Positions 51,095-59,655 of a stretch of 64,000 bases of DNA are shown one piece after another. Both the position numbers and the translations under genes were made by a program. The notes beneath the pieces are model-generated. The model made no database searches. It was not told the DNA's origin and saw only the letters and a list, made by a program, of their open reading frames with translations. The number at the start of each line of letters is the position of its first letter. Position 1 is the first letter of the stretch. Origin of the DNA: CAVZXS01 sp963779325 (GTDB lineage Bacteria > Bacteroidota > Bacteroidia > Chitinophagales > Chitinophagaceae); NCBI GenBank assembly GCA_963779325.1, contig CAVZXS010000011.1:124001-188000 (forward strand). The letters run 5' to 3'.

Positions 51095-52672
51095 ATGAGC
51101 ACTTACCCAAGCATATTCAATGATGTCATTGGCCCGGTAATGCGGGGTCCATCCAGTTCGCACTGCGCTGCCTCTTTACGCATTGCCCGCATGTGCAGGG
51201 ATCTGATGGATGAAAACATCAAAGACATTCTCATAGAATTTGACCCCAACGGTTCACTGGCAACTACACATAAAAGCCAGGGATCGGATATGGGATTGTT
51301 TGGCGGCTTTTTAGGATGGGAAGCTGATGATGAACGATTGCCGCAATCTGATAAGTATATTGTAACTGCAGGAATAAATGTAAAAATTGATATTGTCGAT
51401 ATAGGCAACGGCCATCCGAACCTGTATAAAATAACACTGCATAATAATAAAGAAACAAGAAAACTCACAGCCATTTCTACCGGCGGCGGTATGATAGAAG
51501 TTATTGCCATTGATGATGTGAATGTTTCCATGGCGGGAGATTATTATGAAACATTAATTTATTGCAAAGAGCCCTCTACTATCATTGCGTTTTTAAAAGC
51601 ATCCATACAGTATGATGACATGGAATTTCATAAAGGCGAAATATCTTTTATTGAAATTAAATCGCAGGCTTTTTTAGATGAGGGCATTTGTAAAGAGTTG
51701 CAGGCCATGGAAGGCGTTTCTTTCATCAAACAGTTGCTGCCTGTTTTGCCGGTAATGGCCCGGAAAAATTTACAGGTGCCTTTTATTACCTGTAATGAAA
51801 TGATGGAATACAATGCCCGTAAGAACAAAGCACTGTGGGAGTTGGCGGTTGATTATGAAATGGCAAGAGGAAATATTACTGCACCCGAAGTATTTGAAAA
51901 AATGCGCAGCATCATTCATATTATGGGTAATGCCATTGAACTTGGTCTTAAAGGAACTCATTATGAAGATCGAATTTTAGGAAGTCAGTCTTTGCAGTTT
52001 AAAGAAAAACTGGAAGCCGATAAATTAATTGGCGGCGAAACCAACAACCGCATCATCATGTATGTAAGCGCCATGATGGAAGTAAAAAGTTCGATGGGTG
52101 TTATTGTTGCCGCACCAACTGCAGGAAGTTGTGGTGCATTACCGGGTGCTTTGTTTGGTACAGCACATTCCATGCAGTTGCACGAAGATGAATTGGTGAA
52201 AGCGATGTTGTCTGCAGGATTGATCGGCGTGTTCATTGCAGCACATGCAACTTTTGCAGCAGAGGTTGGCGGTTGTATGGCCGAAACCGGGTCGGGCGGC
52301 GGCATGGCAGCCGCAGCTATTGTAGAAATGAAAGGCGGCACTTTGCAACAATCCATTGCGGCGGCTTCGCTGGCTTTGCAAAATTCATTGGGGATTATTT
52401 GCGACCCCATTGGCAACAGGGTAGAGGCTCCTTGTTTGGGAAGAAATGTAATGGCTGCAACCAATGCAGTCTCCTGTGCTAATATGGCCTTATCAAATTA
52501 TAAGCAACTGATCCCTTTGGATGAAGTAATAGAAACGATGAAAGCTGTTGGCGATCAGATCCACCATACATTACGTTGCACCAATCTGGGCGGCCTTTCA
52601 ATAACCAATGCCGCAAAAAAAATTGAAGCGATGCTCGAAGAACATTCCCCTGTTTTTTTTAAAAATTGCTGA
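51095..52672 (+). CDS. sdaA: L-serine ammonia-lyase, iron-sulfur dependent, single chain
   Basis: Converts L-serine to pyruvate and ammonia. 525 residues, an alpha-beta fusion as in E. coli SdaA: an N-terminal beta part (SIFNDVIGPVMRGPSSSHCAASLR, the GPSSSH signature), and a C-terminal alpha part with PTAGSCGALPGALFG (Cys346), EVGGCMAETGSGGGMAAAA, CDPIGNRVEAPCLGRN, the cysteines for a [4Fe-4S] cluster. Likely oxygen-sensitive. Probably co-transcribed with the peptidase gene upstream. Confidence 0.94.
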   Translation: MSTYPSIFNDVIGPVMRGPSSSHCAASLRIARMCRDLMDENIKDILIEFDPNGSLATTHKSQGSDMGLFGGFLGWEADDERLPQSDKYIVTAGINVKIDIVDIGNGHPNLYKITLHNNKETRKLTAISTGGGMIEVIAIDDVNVSMAGDYYETLIYCKEPSTIIAFLKASIQYDDMEFHKGEISFIEIKSQAFLDEGICKELQAMEGVSFIKQLLPVLPVMARKNLQVPFITCNEMMEYNARKNKALWELAVDYEMARGNITAPEVFEKMRSIIHIMGNAIELGLKGTHYEDRILGSQSLQFKEKLEADKLIGGETNNRIIMYVSAMMEVKSSMGVIVAAPTAGSCGALPGALFGTAHSMQLHEDELVKAMLSAGLIGVFIAAHATFAAEVGGCMAETGSGGGMAAAAIVEMKGGTLQQSIAAASLALQNSLGIICDPIGNRVEAPCLGRNVMAATNAVSCANMALSNYKQLIPLDEVIETMKAVGDQIHHTLRCTNLGGLSITNAAKKIEAMLEEHSPVFFKNC

Positions 52673-52695
52673 TAAGTTCTATCTGAAATGCCGCG

Positions 52696-53802
52696 TTAAT
52701 TTCTTTTACTGAAATACCATTTTTGCGTATTTGCATGATAAATTTTATCAAGTACCTCTTTTGGCAGATGCAGTCCTTTAAACCTGCTGTTAATAAAAGA
52801 AGATTGAAGACTGTCTTCCGAAGAAAGGAATTTCCAATCGTTCATCCATGTTTCATGTATAGTTGCTTTTGCACTGTCAGGGTTATCTGATTGATTTACG
52901 GATATATCAGTACCATATAAAATCCTGTCTTGGTACTTGATAAAAAAGTCACGCACTTTTTTCCAATTGTTTACGGTTTGATATTGTAATTGCCCCATCC
53001 GGGCAGCAGGCTCCACTGCCATATTCGGAAACTTATCCAATCTTTTGGCAATTTCATCCACATCCCATTCCAGGCTTCCGAGGTGAGCGCCAATGAATTT
53101 TAAATTGGGGTGTTTCTCGAGCAAATGATCTCTTGATTGAATTTGCGCTTCGTAAGACGGATAATCGGGATGAAGGTACATGTGGTATTCCGGGTGTTCC
53201 TTAAAATAACTTCGGTCATTATTGGTAGTCATTTGTTCCAACGGAAGCCAACAATTTTTGGGCTCGCCGATATGGCCGATAACGGGTATGTTATTTTGTT
53301 CCAGGTAATTAAATATCGGGTCGAATACAGGATTATCAATCATAATAAAATTGCTGTCCTTATCCTTAATTGTCATTCCAATATTTTTCCAGACTTTTAC
53401 CGCAATGGCTCCGCTATCAAAACATTTTTTTAAAAAAACAAGTTGCCGGTCGCTCCATCCCGGTTCGTTTATCGTTTTCGTTTCCTGAAGTGCGGTTACA
53501 TTATAAATATCCTTCGAGTAATTACGATGCAGCAGTAAGTTATAATATTGCTGACTGTCTACCGACAGATGCCCCGGAGCTTCTACACTCACATTTAGTA
53601 AAGTAACCAGATCGGTCTTTGCCTGTTCTATTATGGCGGGGTTGGTATTAAATATGTGCGCATGAACATCTGTTTTTTTTACTTTATAAAAATCTTCCGC
53701 GGAATAATATTTATCACCGGCACTACCGCTATAGTTGCAGGATTGCAAAAACAATAATGCCGCAACCGGCAAAAAAATAAAATAAAGTGATTTAGTGCTC
53801 AT
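52696..53802 (-). CDS. Amidohydrolase family lipoprotein
   Basis: 368 residues. Lipoprotein signal MSTKSLYFIFLPVAALLFLQSC (Cys22). A TIM-barrel amidohydrolase (amidohydrolase 2 type): TDVHAHIFN (HxH at 47-49), PVIGHIGEPKNC, GAHLGSLEWDVDE and ILYGTDIS, the metal ligand sites. Relatives act on dihydroxybenzoate-type or other acids; here substrate is unknown. Start 53802 is chosen over an upstream extension from 53871 because it opens the lipoprotein signal. Convergent with sdaA. Confidence 0.85.
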   Translation of the reverse strand: MSTKSLYFIFLPVAALLFLQSCNYSGSAGDKYYSAEDFYKVKKTDVHAHIFNTNPAIIEQAKTDLVTLLNVSVEAPGHLSVDSQQYYNLLLHRNYSKDIYNVTALQETKTINEPGWSDRQLVFLKKCFDSGAIAVKVWKNIGMTIKDKDSNFIMIDNPVFDPIFNYLEQNNIPVIGHIGEPKNCWLPLEQMTTNNDRSYFKEHPEYHMYLHPDYPSYEAQIQSRDHLLEKHPNLKFIGAHLGSLEWDVDEIAKRLDKFPNMAVEPAARMGQLQYQTVNNWKKVRDFFIKYQDRILYGTDISVNQSDNPDSAKATIHETWMNDWKFLSSEDSLQSSFINSRFKGLHLPKEVLDKIYHANTQKWYFSKRN

Positions 53803-54046
53803 TGTTGCTCCGTTTAATATTTGAATTAAAAGTAATTGGGTTTGCCGGTAACCGTTGCCCGGCGACCTCAATTACAAAATCTGTTACACAAAGTAATGAT
53901 TTTCATAAAGCAATTTTGAATTCATTAACCGGATTTTACCGGATACTGCGCTGTCATGAAAGTAGGGTTTCGTCCAAAAAAGTTGTCGGTTGTTTTTTAT
54001 TATCTCATTTTACCAAACCAAAAACAACCTTTATCTTCGCTCCTTA

Positions 54047-55312
54047 ATGAAAATACTCATTAAGCAGGCAATCGTAATTGACCCTCACTCTCCGTTTAAC
54101 GGACAAATCACTGATATTTTTATAGCTAACGGTATCATCAGCCTGATAGGCCCGGGCCTTTCTGTAAAAGCTGATAAAGAAATCAGTATACCCGGGCTGC
54201 ATGTTTCGCCGGGATGGATGGACAGCTTCGCCAATTTTGCCGACCCCGGTTATGAATTTAAAGAAACATTGGAAACCGGCGCAAGGTCTGCCGCTGCCGG
54301 CGGATTTACCGATGTGATGGTAATTCCCAATACCAACCCGGTTATTCATAACAAATCAGGTGTGGAATATATTGTTCAAAAGAGCAAGTCATTGCCGGTA
54401 ACTATTCATCCCATCGGGGCCATTACAAAAAATACCGAAGGGAAAGAACTGGCGGAAATGTATGATATGCAAAACAGCGGGGCCATTGCTTTCAGCGACG
54501 GAATTAATTCAGTACAATCATCGGGTCTGATGGTAAAAGCCCTGCAATACATAAAAGCATTTAACGGTAACATTATTCAAATACCGGATGATAAAAGTAT
54601 TAACCCTCACGGTTTAATTAACGAAGGAATTGTATCTACACAATTAGGGTTGCCCGGTAAACCGGCCATGGCTGAAGAGTTGATAGTAGCAAGAGATATT
54701 AAATTGACAAGGTATGCCGAATCGAAATTGCATTTCACCGGTGTAGCATCGCAAAAATCATTAGAATATATTAAACGCGGTAAAGAAAGCGGCATCGGTA
54801 TCAGTTGCTCGGTTACACCGTATCATCTTTTTTTCTGCGATGAAGATTTGAAAACCTATGATACAAACCTGAAAGTAAACCCGCCGCTGCGTAGCGCTTC
54901 AGACAGGGACGCTTTGCGAAAGGCAGTCATCGAAGGAGCGGTTGATTGTATTGCTTCGCATCATTTGCCGCACGAATACGACAGCAAAGTACTTGAATTC
55001 GAATACGCCAAGTTTGGTATGCTGGGTCTTGAAACGGCTTATGCGGTAGTAAATACTTCAGTAAAAAATATAACGCAGGAAAAATTGGTTGAATTATTCT
55101 CCGTTAACCCCCGTAAAATATTTGGAGCTGAAAGTATAGTGATAAAAGAAAAAGAAAAAGCCTGTCTTACACTTTTTAATCCTGCGGAGAAATGGACGGT
55201 GCAGGAGAAGGATATAAAATCAAAATCAAAAAATACGCCTTTCATCGGCAAAGAATTAAAAGGAAAAGTAGTAGGCATTATTAATAAAAACGAAATTGTC
55301 CTTAACCAATAA
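54047..55312 (+). CDS. Dihydroorotase-like protein lacking the metal-binding HxH
   Basis: 421 residues, the usual length of a class I dihydroorotase. In place of the D-x-H-x-H-x-R-x-P motif it reads MDSFANFADPGYE, so the two histidines are Phe61 and Asn63; the catalytic Asp of the usual TDHAPH is also gone (ASHHLPHEY). VMVIPNTNPVI, SGAIAFSDGI and CSVTPYHLFF fit this Bacteroidota subfamily. Probably non-catalytic, perhaps a partner of aspartate transcarbamoylase as described for PyrC' in Pseudomonas; this is inference. Start ATG is 7 bp after a TATCTTCG box. Followed by DUF4199 with 3 bp between them. Confidence 0.82.
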   Translation: MKILIKQAIVIDPHSPFNGQITDIFIANGIISLIGPGLSVKADKEISIPGLHVSPGWMDSFANFADPGYEFKETLETGARSAAAGGFTDVMVIPNTNPVIHNKSGVEYIVQKSKSLPVTIHPIGAITKNTEGKELAEMYDMQNSGAIAFSDGINSVQSSGLMVKALQYIKAFNGNIIQIPDDKSINPHGLINEGIVSTQLGLPGKPAMAEELIVARDIKLTRYAESKLHFTGVASQKSLEYIKRGKESGIGISCSVTPYHLFFCDEDLKTYDTNLKVNPPLRSASDRDALRKAVIEGAVDCIASHHLPHEYDSKVLEFEYAKFGMLGLETAYAVVNTSVKNITQEKLVELFSVNPRKIFGAESIVIKEKEKACLTLFNPAEKWTVQEKDIKSKSKNTPFIGKELKGKVVGIINKNEIVLNQ

Positions 55313-55315
55313 AGA

Positions 55316-55804
55316 ATGTTATCAATAAAAAACCCTGTAGCTAAAGGTCTTATTACCGGTTTATTAATGATTCTCGCGGCCTATGCTATTTTGCAGGTAA
55401 AAGGAAACCCGGATAACGCGTTGCAATATCTTGTATACTTATTATACGCCGCAGGTATTGTTTGGGCATTATGGGATCACAGCCGTTCCGTTGAGTATGA
55501 TGGCAAGTTTGGATCGCTTTTTTTAAATGGTTTCAGATGCTTCGCCGTCATTACATTTGTGATGGTTGTATTTACCTATTTCTATACCCAATTCAATGAG
55601 GAGTTCAGGAGCAATATGTTGAAATTAATCACTGAGCAAATAAATAAGGAACCGGGCAAAACGCCGGCCGAAAAAGAAACATTGATTGCCGGTGCAAAAA
55701 AATATTACTGGATACCGCTTGTTTTGGGCGCAACATTCGGATATTTGATTGTCGGCGCCATAATAACGGCATTGACATCTTTACTAATTATTAAGAGAAA
55801 ATAA
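55316..55804 (+). CDS. DUF4199 domain protein
   Basis: 162 residues with four hydrophobic segments: KGLITGLLMILAAYAILQV, YLVYLLYAAGIVWALW, FAVITFVMVVFTYFYTQF and IPLVLGATFGYLIVGAIITALTSLLI. DUF4199 proteins are Bacteroidota membrane proteins of unknown function that often precede a GT2 gene, as here (4 bp gap). Confidence 0.8.
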   Translation: MLSIKNPVAKGLITGLLMILAAYAILQVKGNPDNALQYLVYLLYAAGIVWALWDHSRSVEYDGKFGSLFLNGFRCFAVITFVMVVFTYFYTQFNEEFRSNMLKLITEQINKEPGKTPAEKETLIAGAKKYYWIPLVLGATFGYLIVGAIITALTSLLIIKRK

Positions 55805-55808
55805 ACGC

Positions 55809-56750
55809 ATGGACTTATCAATCGTTATACCGCTTCTTAATGAAGAAGAATCATTGCCCGAGCTTTGCGAGTGGATAAGCCGTGTGACTGCTTCCAATAA
55901 TTATTCTTACGAGATTATTTTGGTAGATGACGGGAGCAATGATAAATCCTGGCAGGTGGTAGAATCGCTGAGCTGTCAAAATAAAAATATCAAAGGCATT
56001 AAGTTTCAACGCAATTACGGCAAGTCCGCGGCATTAAATGAAGCCTTTCGTATTGTACAGGGAGATGTAGTGATTACGATGGACGCCGATTTGCAGGACA
56101 GCCCCGATGAAATACCCGAACTGTATACAATGGTAATGAAAGAAGGCTATGATTTGGTAAGCGGCTGGAAGAAAAAAAGATATGATAATACATTCACCAA
56201 AAATATTCCTTCCAAATTTTTTAATGCCGTTACGCGTCGCATGTCCAAAATAAAACTGCACGATTTTAATTGCGGGCTGAAAGCATACAAAAATAAAGTA
56301 GTAAAAAGTATTGAAGTATATGGCGAAATGCATCGCTACATTCCCGTATTAGCCAAATGGGCGGGCTTTAAAAATATAGGAGAAAAAGTAGTAGAGCACC
56401 GTGCAAGAAAATACGGCGTATCAAAATTTGGTTGGGAGCGTTTTGTAAACGGATTCCTCGATTTGCTTTCCATTTCTTTTGTAGGACGTTTTTCCAAACG
56501 TCCCATGCACTTTTTTGGGCTGTGGGGCACCGTTTGCTTCCTTATCGGTTTTGGTATTTCGGTTTATCTTATTATTTCTAAAATAATTGACTTTAGCTAT
56601 CCGCTTACGAACAGGCCGGGGTTTTTCCTGGCACTGGCGGCAATTATTATCGGCGTACAATTATTCCTGGCCGGTTTTATCGGCGAGTTGATTGGTCGCA
56701 ATGCACCCGGCAGAAACAGTTATTTGGTAGAAAAGAGGATTGGACTATAA
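55809..56750 (+). CDS. GT2 family glycosyltransferase (DPM1/GtrB type)
   Basis: 313 residues. Transfers a sugar from a nucleotide donor, often to a polyprenyl phosphate. LDLSIVIPLLNEEESLPEL at the start, VDDGSND (about 38-44), MDADLQDSPDEIP with the DAD-type metal site, and NCGLKAYKNKVVKSIEVYGEMHRYIPVLAKWAGF near 155-190 are GtrB/DPM features; two C-terminal TM helices (TVCFLIGFGISVYLIIS and ALAAIIIGVQLFLAGFIGELI) follow. Polyprenyl-phosphate glycosyl transfer is the family norm. Confidence 0.9.
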   Translation: MDLSIVIPLLNEEESLPELCEWISRVTASNNYSYEIILVDDGSNDKSWQVVESLSCQNKNIKGIKFQRNYGKSAALNEAFRIVQGDVVITMDADLQDSPDEIPELYTMVMKEGYDLVSGWKKKRYDNTFTKNIPSKFFNAVTRRMSKIKLHDFNCGLKAYKNKVVKSIEVYGEMHRYIPVLAKWAGFKNIGEKVVEHRARKYGVSKFGWERFVNGFLDLLSISFVGRFSKRPMHFFGLWGTVCFLIGFGISVYLIISKIIDFSYPLTNRPGFFLALAAIIIGVQLFLAGFIGELIGRNAPGRNSYLVEKRIGL

Positions 56751-56777
56751 AAATAAAACAAGCAATTCCCCGTAAGC

Positions 56778-57905
56778 ATGTCATCAGTCATTATTATAGG
56801 ACCCGGGCATCCGCTGCGCGGTGGGTTGGCAACTTTTAATCACCGGCTTGCCAAAGAATTTATACAGTCCGGGTTTGAATGCTGCATCTATTCTTTTTCA
56901 TTACAATACCCCGAATTTATTTTTCCCGGCACTTCGCAATATACCGATGAGCCGGCGCCTGAAGGATTAACCATTCACTCCGCCATTAATTCTATAAATC
57001 CTTTTAACTGGATAAAGATTGGCAACAGGTTAAAAAAACTAAAACCCGATTTTATAGTAGTTCGTTTTTGGCTGCCGCTTATGGGTCCCGCGTTAGGTAC
57101 CATTTTAAGAAGGGTCAGAAAAAATAAACATACCCGGATTATTTGCATTGCGGATAATATTATTCCGCACGAAAAAAGACCCGGTGATAAACCTTTTACA
57201 AAGTATTTTATAAAAAGCTGCGATGCGTTTATAACTATGAGTGAAAAGGTAATGAGCGACTTAAAAACCCTGACTGATAAACAGGCCACCCTAGTGCAAC
57301 ATCCGCTGTATGATAATTTTGGAGAGATAATTGCTAAAGCAGAAGCAAGGAATAAATTGGAGATACCCAATGAAGAACAGGTAATATTGTTTTTTGGTTT
57401 TATACGTAAGTATAAGGGGCTGGATATGTTGCTGGAAGCAATGAAAATATTGAAAAATAAAAGAGGCGGCGGTAAAAGAATAAAGCTGTTGATTGCCGGC
57501 GAATTTTATGAAGACAGGAAAATCTATGATGAACTTATTGAAAAGCTCGGCATTGCGGACAATTTGATTTTACGAACCGATTTTATTCCGGATAGTGAAG
57601 TGAAATATTATTTGTGTGCGGCGGATGCAGTCATTCAACCTTACCGCAATGCAACACAAAGCGGCGTAACGCCGTTGGCCTATTATTTTGAAAAACCAAT
57701 GGTAGTGACTAACGTTGGCGGATTGCCTTCTTTGGTGCCGCATGAAAAATCGGGATTGGTAACAGAACCCAACGCTGAAAGCATTGCAGCAGGTATTGAA
57801 CGGTTTTATCAATTAGGAGAAAATTATTTTATTCCGCATCTTCGTGTGGAGAAACAAAAATATAGTTGGGCCAATTTGGTTAACGCAGTTACGAAAGCTA
57901 CCTAA
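56778..57905 (+). CDS. GT4 family glycosyltransferase
   Basis: 375 residues with a GT-B fold: N-terminal SVIIIGPGHPLRGGLATFNHRLAKEF and C-terminal FFGFIRKYKGLDMLLEAMKIL, YLCAADAVIQPYRNATQSGVTPLAYYFEKPMVVTNVGGLPSLV, where the E/D-x7-E motif of GT4 is replaced by a loose version. Donor and acceptor are not determinable. Lies 27 bp after the GT2 gene. Confidence 0.85.
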   Translation: MSSVIIIGPGHPLRGGLATFNHRLAKEFIQSGFECCIYSFSLQYPEFIFPGTSQYTDEPAPEGLTIHSAINSINPFNWIKIGNRLKKLKPDFIVVRFWLPLMGPALGTILRRVRKNKHTRIICIADNIIPHEKRPGDKPFTKYFIKSCDAFITMSEKVMSDLKTLTDKQATLVQHPLYDNFGEIIAKAEARNKLEIPNEEQVILFFGFIRKYKGLDMLLEAMKILKNKRGGGKRIKLLIAGEFYEDRKIYDELIEKLGIADNLILRTDFIPDSEVKYYLCAADAVIQPYRNATQSGVTPLAYYFEKPMVVTNVGGLPSLVPHEKSGLVTEPNAESIAAGIERFYQLGENYFIPHLRVEKQKYSWANLVNAVTKAT

Positions 57906-57960
57906 CGCTTTACTAAAAAGGTGGGGTTGTCTAAAAAAGAAAGTATATAATTTTTTATTA

Positions 57961-58983
57961 ATGATTTACAGAAGTAAAGCTCCTTTAAGAATAGGCTTGG
58001 CCGGCGGCGGCACCGATGTAAGCCCTTACAGCGATCTGTATGGCGGCGCTATTTTAAATGCCACCCTTTCACTCTATGCACATGCTACTATAGAACCGAT
58101 TGAAGAAAACGGAATTGTATTAACCGCACTGGACAGGCACGAAGAACTGCGATTTGAATGGGCCAATGAATTACCGCTGAACGGAACACTGGATTTACTG
58201 AAAGGCGTTTATAACCGCATACAAAAAGATTACGGATTGCCGATGACAAATTTTCGGTTGTCAACTTATGTAGATGCACCGGCGGGTTCAGGATTGGGCA
58301 CTTCATCTACATTGGTGGTAGCCATTATCGGCGCCTTTGCGGAAATGCTTCGATTGCCATTGGGCGAATATGATATAGCGCAATACGCATACGAAATAGA
58401 AAGAAAAGATTTGAACCTGGCCGGCGGCAAGCAAGACCAATATGCCGCTACTTTCGGCGGTGTAAATTTTATGGAATTTTTTGGCGATGAAAAAGTAGTA
58501 GTAAACCCGCTTCGTATAAAAGATGAATATTTATTTGAACTGGAAAATAATTTATTGTTGTATTATACTTCTACAAGCAGAGAATCGGCTAAAATTATTG
58601 CACAGCAAAGTCAAAATGTAACGGATAAAAACAATCAATCGATTGAGGCGATGCACCAACTGAAACAACAGGCGCAGATGATGAAAGAAGCATTACTCAA
58701 AGGAAGACTGCATGAAATTGGCGAGATATTGGATTTTGGTTTTCAACAAAAAAGAAAAATGGCCGAAGGCATCAGCAACAGTTTGATGGATGAGATTTAT
58801 GAAGCGGCAAAAGCATCGGGTGCTACCGGCGGAAAAATTTCGGGAGCAGGCGGCGGCGGTTTTATGATTTTTTATTGCCCCGCCAATACAAAACACAATG
58901 TTTTAAAAAATTTAGAACGCTTTGGCGGCAGACACAGAAGATACCAGTTTGTTCAGCACGGGTTGAAGAGTTGGACGATATAA
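57961..58983 (+). CDS. hddA: D-glycero-D-manno-heptose-7-phosphate kinase (HddA type)
   Basis: 340 residues, a GHMP kinase. SKAPLRIGLAGGGTDVSPYSD at 5-25 is the HddA/fucokinase-type start; APAGSGLGTSSTLVVAI (106-122) is the phosphate loop and GGKISGAGGGGFMIFYCP near 290-306 is motif 3. With gmhA and hddC-gmhB next door it fits the alpha-heptose 1-kinase of the GDP-D-alpha-D-heptose route. The ATG at 57961 is used; the longer start at 57844 overlaps the GT4 gene. Confidence 0.85.
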   Translation: MIYRSKAPLRIGLAGGGTDVSPYSDLYGGAILNATLSLYAHATIEPIEENGIVLTALDRHEELRFEWANELPLNGTLDLLKGVYNRIQKDYGLPMTNFRLSTYVDAPAGSGLGTSSTLVVAIIGAFAEMLRLPLGEYDIAQYAYEIERKDLNLAGGKQDQYAATFGGVNFMEFFGDEKVVVNPLRIKDEYLFELENNLLLYYTSTSRESAKIIAQQSQNVTDKNNQSIEAMHQLKQQAQMMKEALLKGRLHEIGEILDFGFQQKRKMAEGISNSLMDEIYEAAKASGATGGKISGAGGGGFMIFYCPANTKHNVLKNLERFGGRHRRYQFVQHGLKSWTI

Positions 58984-59045
58984 AAGAGAAAAGACAAAAG
59001 GCAAAATTCAAGACACAAAAAAAATATTAATAGCTCAGTTTATAT

Positions 59046-59642
59046 ATGGAGAAAATTAAAAATATTATTCAGGCATCAATTACTGTAAAACAAAATATTT
59101 TACAGAATGAAGAACTGCTGAATATAATTGAAAAAGTAGTGGTGGCAGTTGTTACTGCATTTAAAAACGGCAACCGCATTTATTTTTGCGGCAATGGCGG
59201 CAGTGCAGCCGATGCGCAGCACCTCGCTGCTGAATTCAGCGGAAGATTTTATACTGACAGGAAAGCCCTGCCTGCCGAAGCATTGCATTGCAACACCAGT
59301 TATCTTACGGCCGTAGCCAACGATTACAGTTACGATGCTGTGTATGCAAGACTGATTGACGGCATCGGGCAAAAAGGAGATGTACTGATTGGATTATCTA
59401 CATCCGGTAATTCAGGAAATATTATTAAAGCATTTGAAACCGCGAAAGAAAAAGGGTTGATTACGGTTGGTTTTACTGGAGACAGCGGCGGCAAAATGAA
59501 ATTACTATGCGATTATCTTCTTAATGTACCTTCGTCAGATACGCCAAGGATACAGGAAAGCCATATAATGATAGGCCATATAATTTGCCAATTTGTAGAA
59601 GAAAGATATTTTACAACGCCCCAATCCCCTAAAGGGGCTTAA
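59046..59642 (+). CDS. gmhA: Sedoheptulose-7-phosphate isomerase
   Basis: 198 residues, SIS-domain enzyme making D-glycero-D-manno-heptose 7-phosphate. GNGGSAADAQHLAAEFSGRF at 49-68 and LIGLSTSGNSGNIIKAFETA near 118-137 bind the phosphate; TPRIQESHIMIGHIICQFVEE is the closing helix typical of GmhA. The last residues TTPQSPKGA are encoded by a repeat. Next to hddA and the hddC-gmhB fusion. Confidence 0.92.
   Translation: MEKIKNIIQASITVKQNILQNEELLNIIEKVVVAVVTAFKNGNRIYFCGNGGSAADAQHLAAEFSGRFYTDRKALPAEALHCNTSYLTAVANDYSYDAVYARLIDGIGQKGDVLIGLSTSGNSGNIIKAFETAKEKGLITVGFTGDSGGKMKLLCDYLLNVPSSDTPRIQESHIMIGHIICQFVEERYFTTPQSPKGA
59622..59640 (+). repeat. Palindromic repeat at the gmhA 3' end
   Basis: CCCCAATCCCCTAAAGGGGCTT. 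Same type as CCCCTTTAGGGG at 484-500. It supplies the last codons and the stop codon of gmhA. Confidence 0.6.
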
Positions 59643-59655
59643 GAACAGTCATTTA

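Noticed and set aside
51985..52464. A 159-residue ORF antisense to the serine dehydratase
   Set aside because: Shadow of a strongly conserved gene, without a domain or start signal.
54032..54039. TATCTTCG as a definite promoter of the dihydroorotase gene
   Set aside because: One mismatch from consensus, no -33 box, and only 7 bp before the ATG; noted in the gene entry only.
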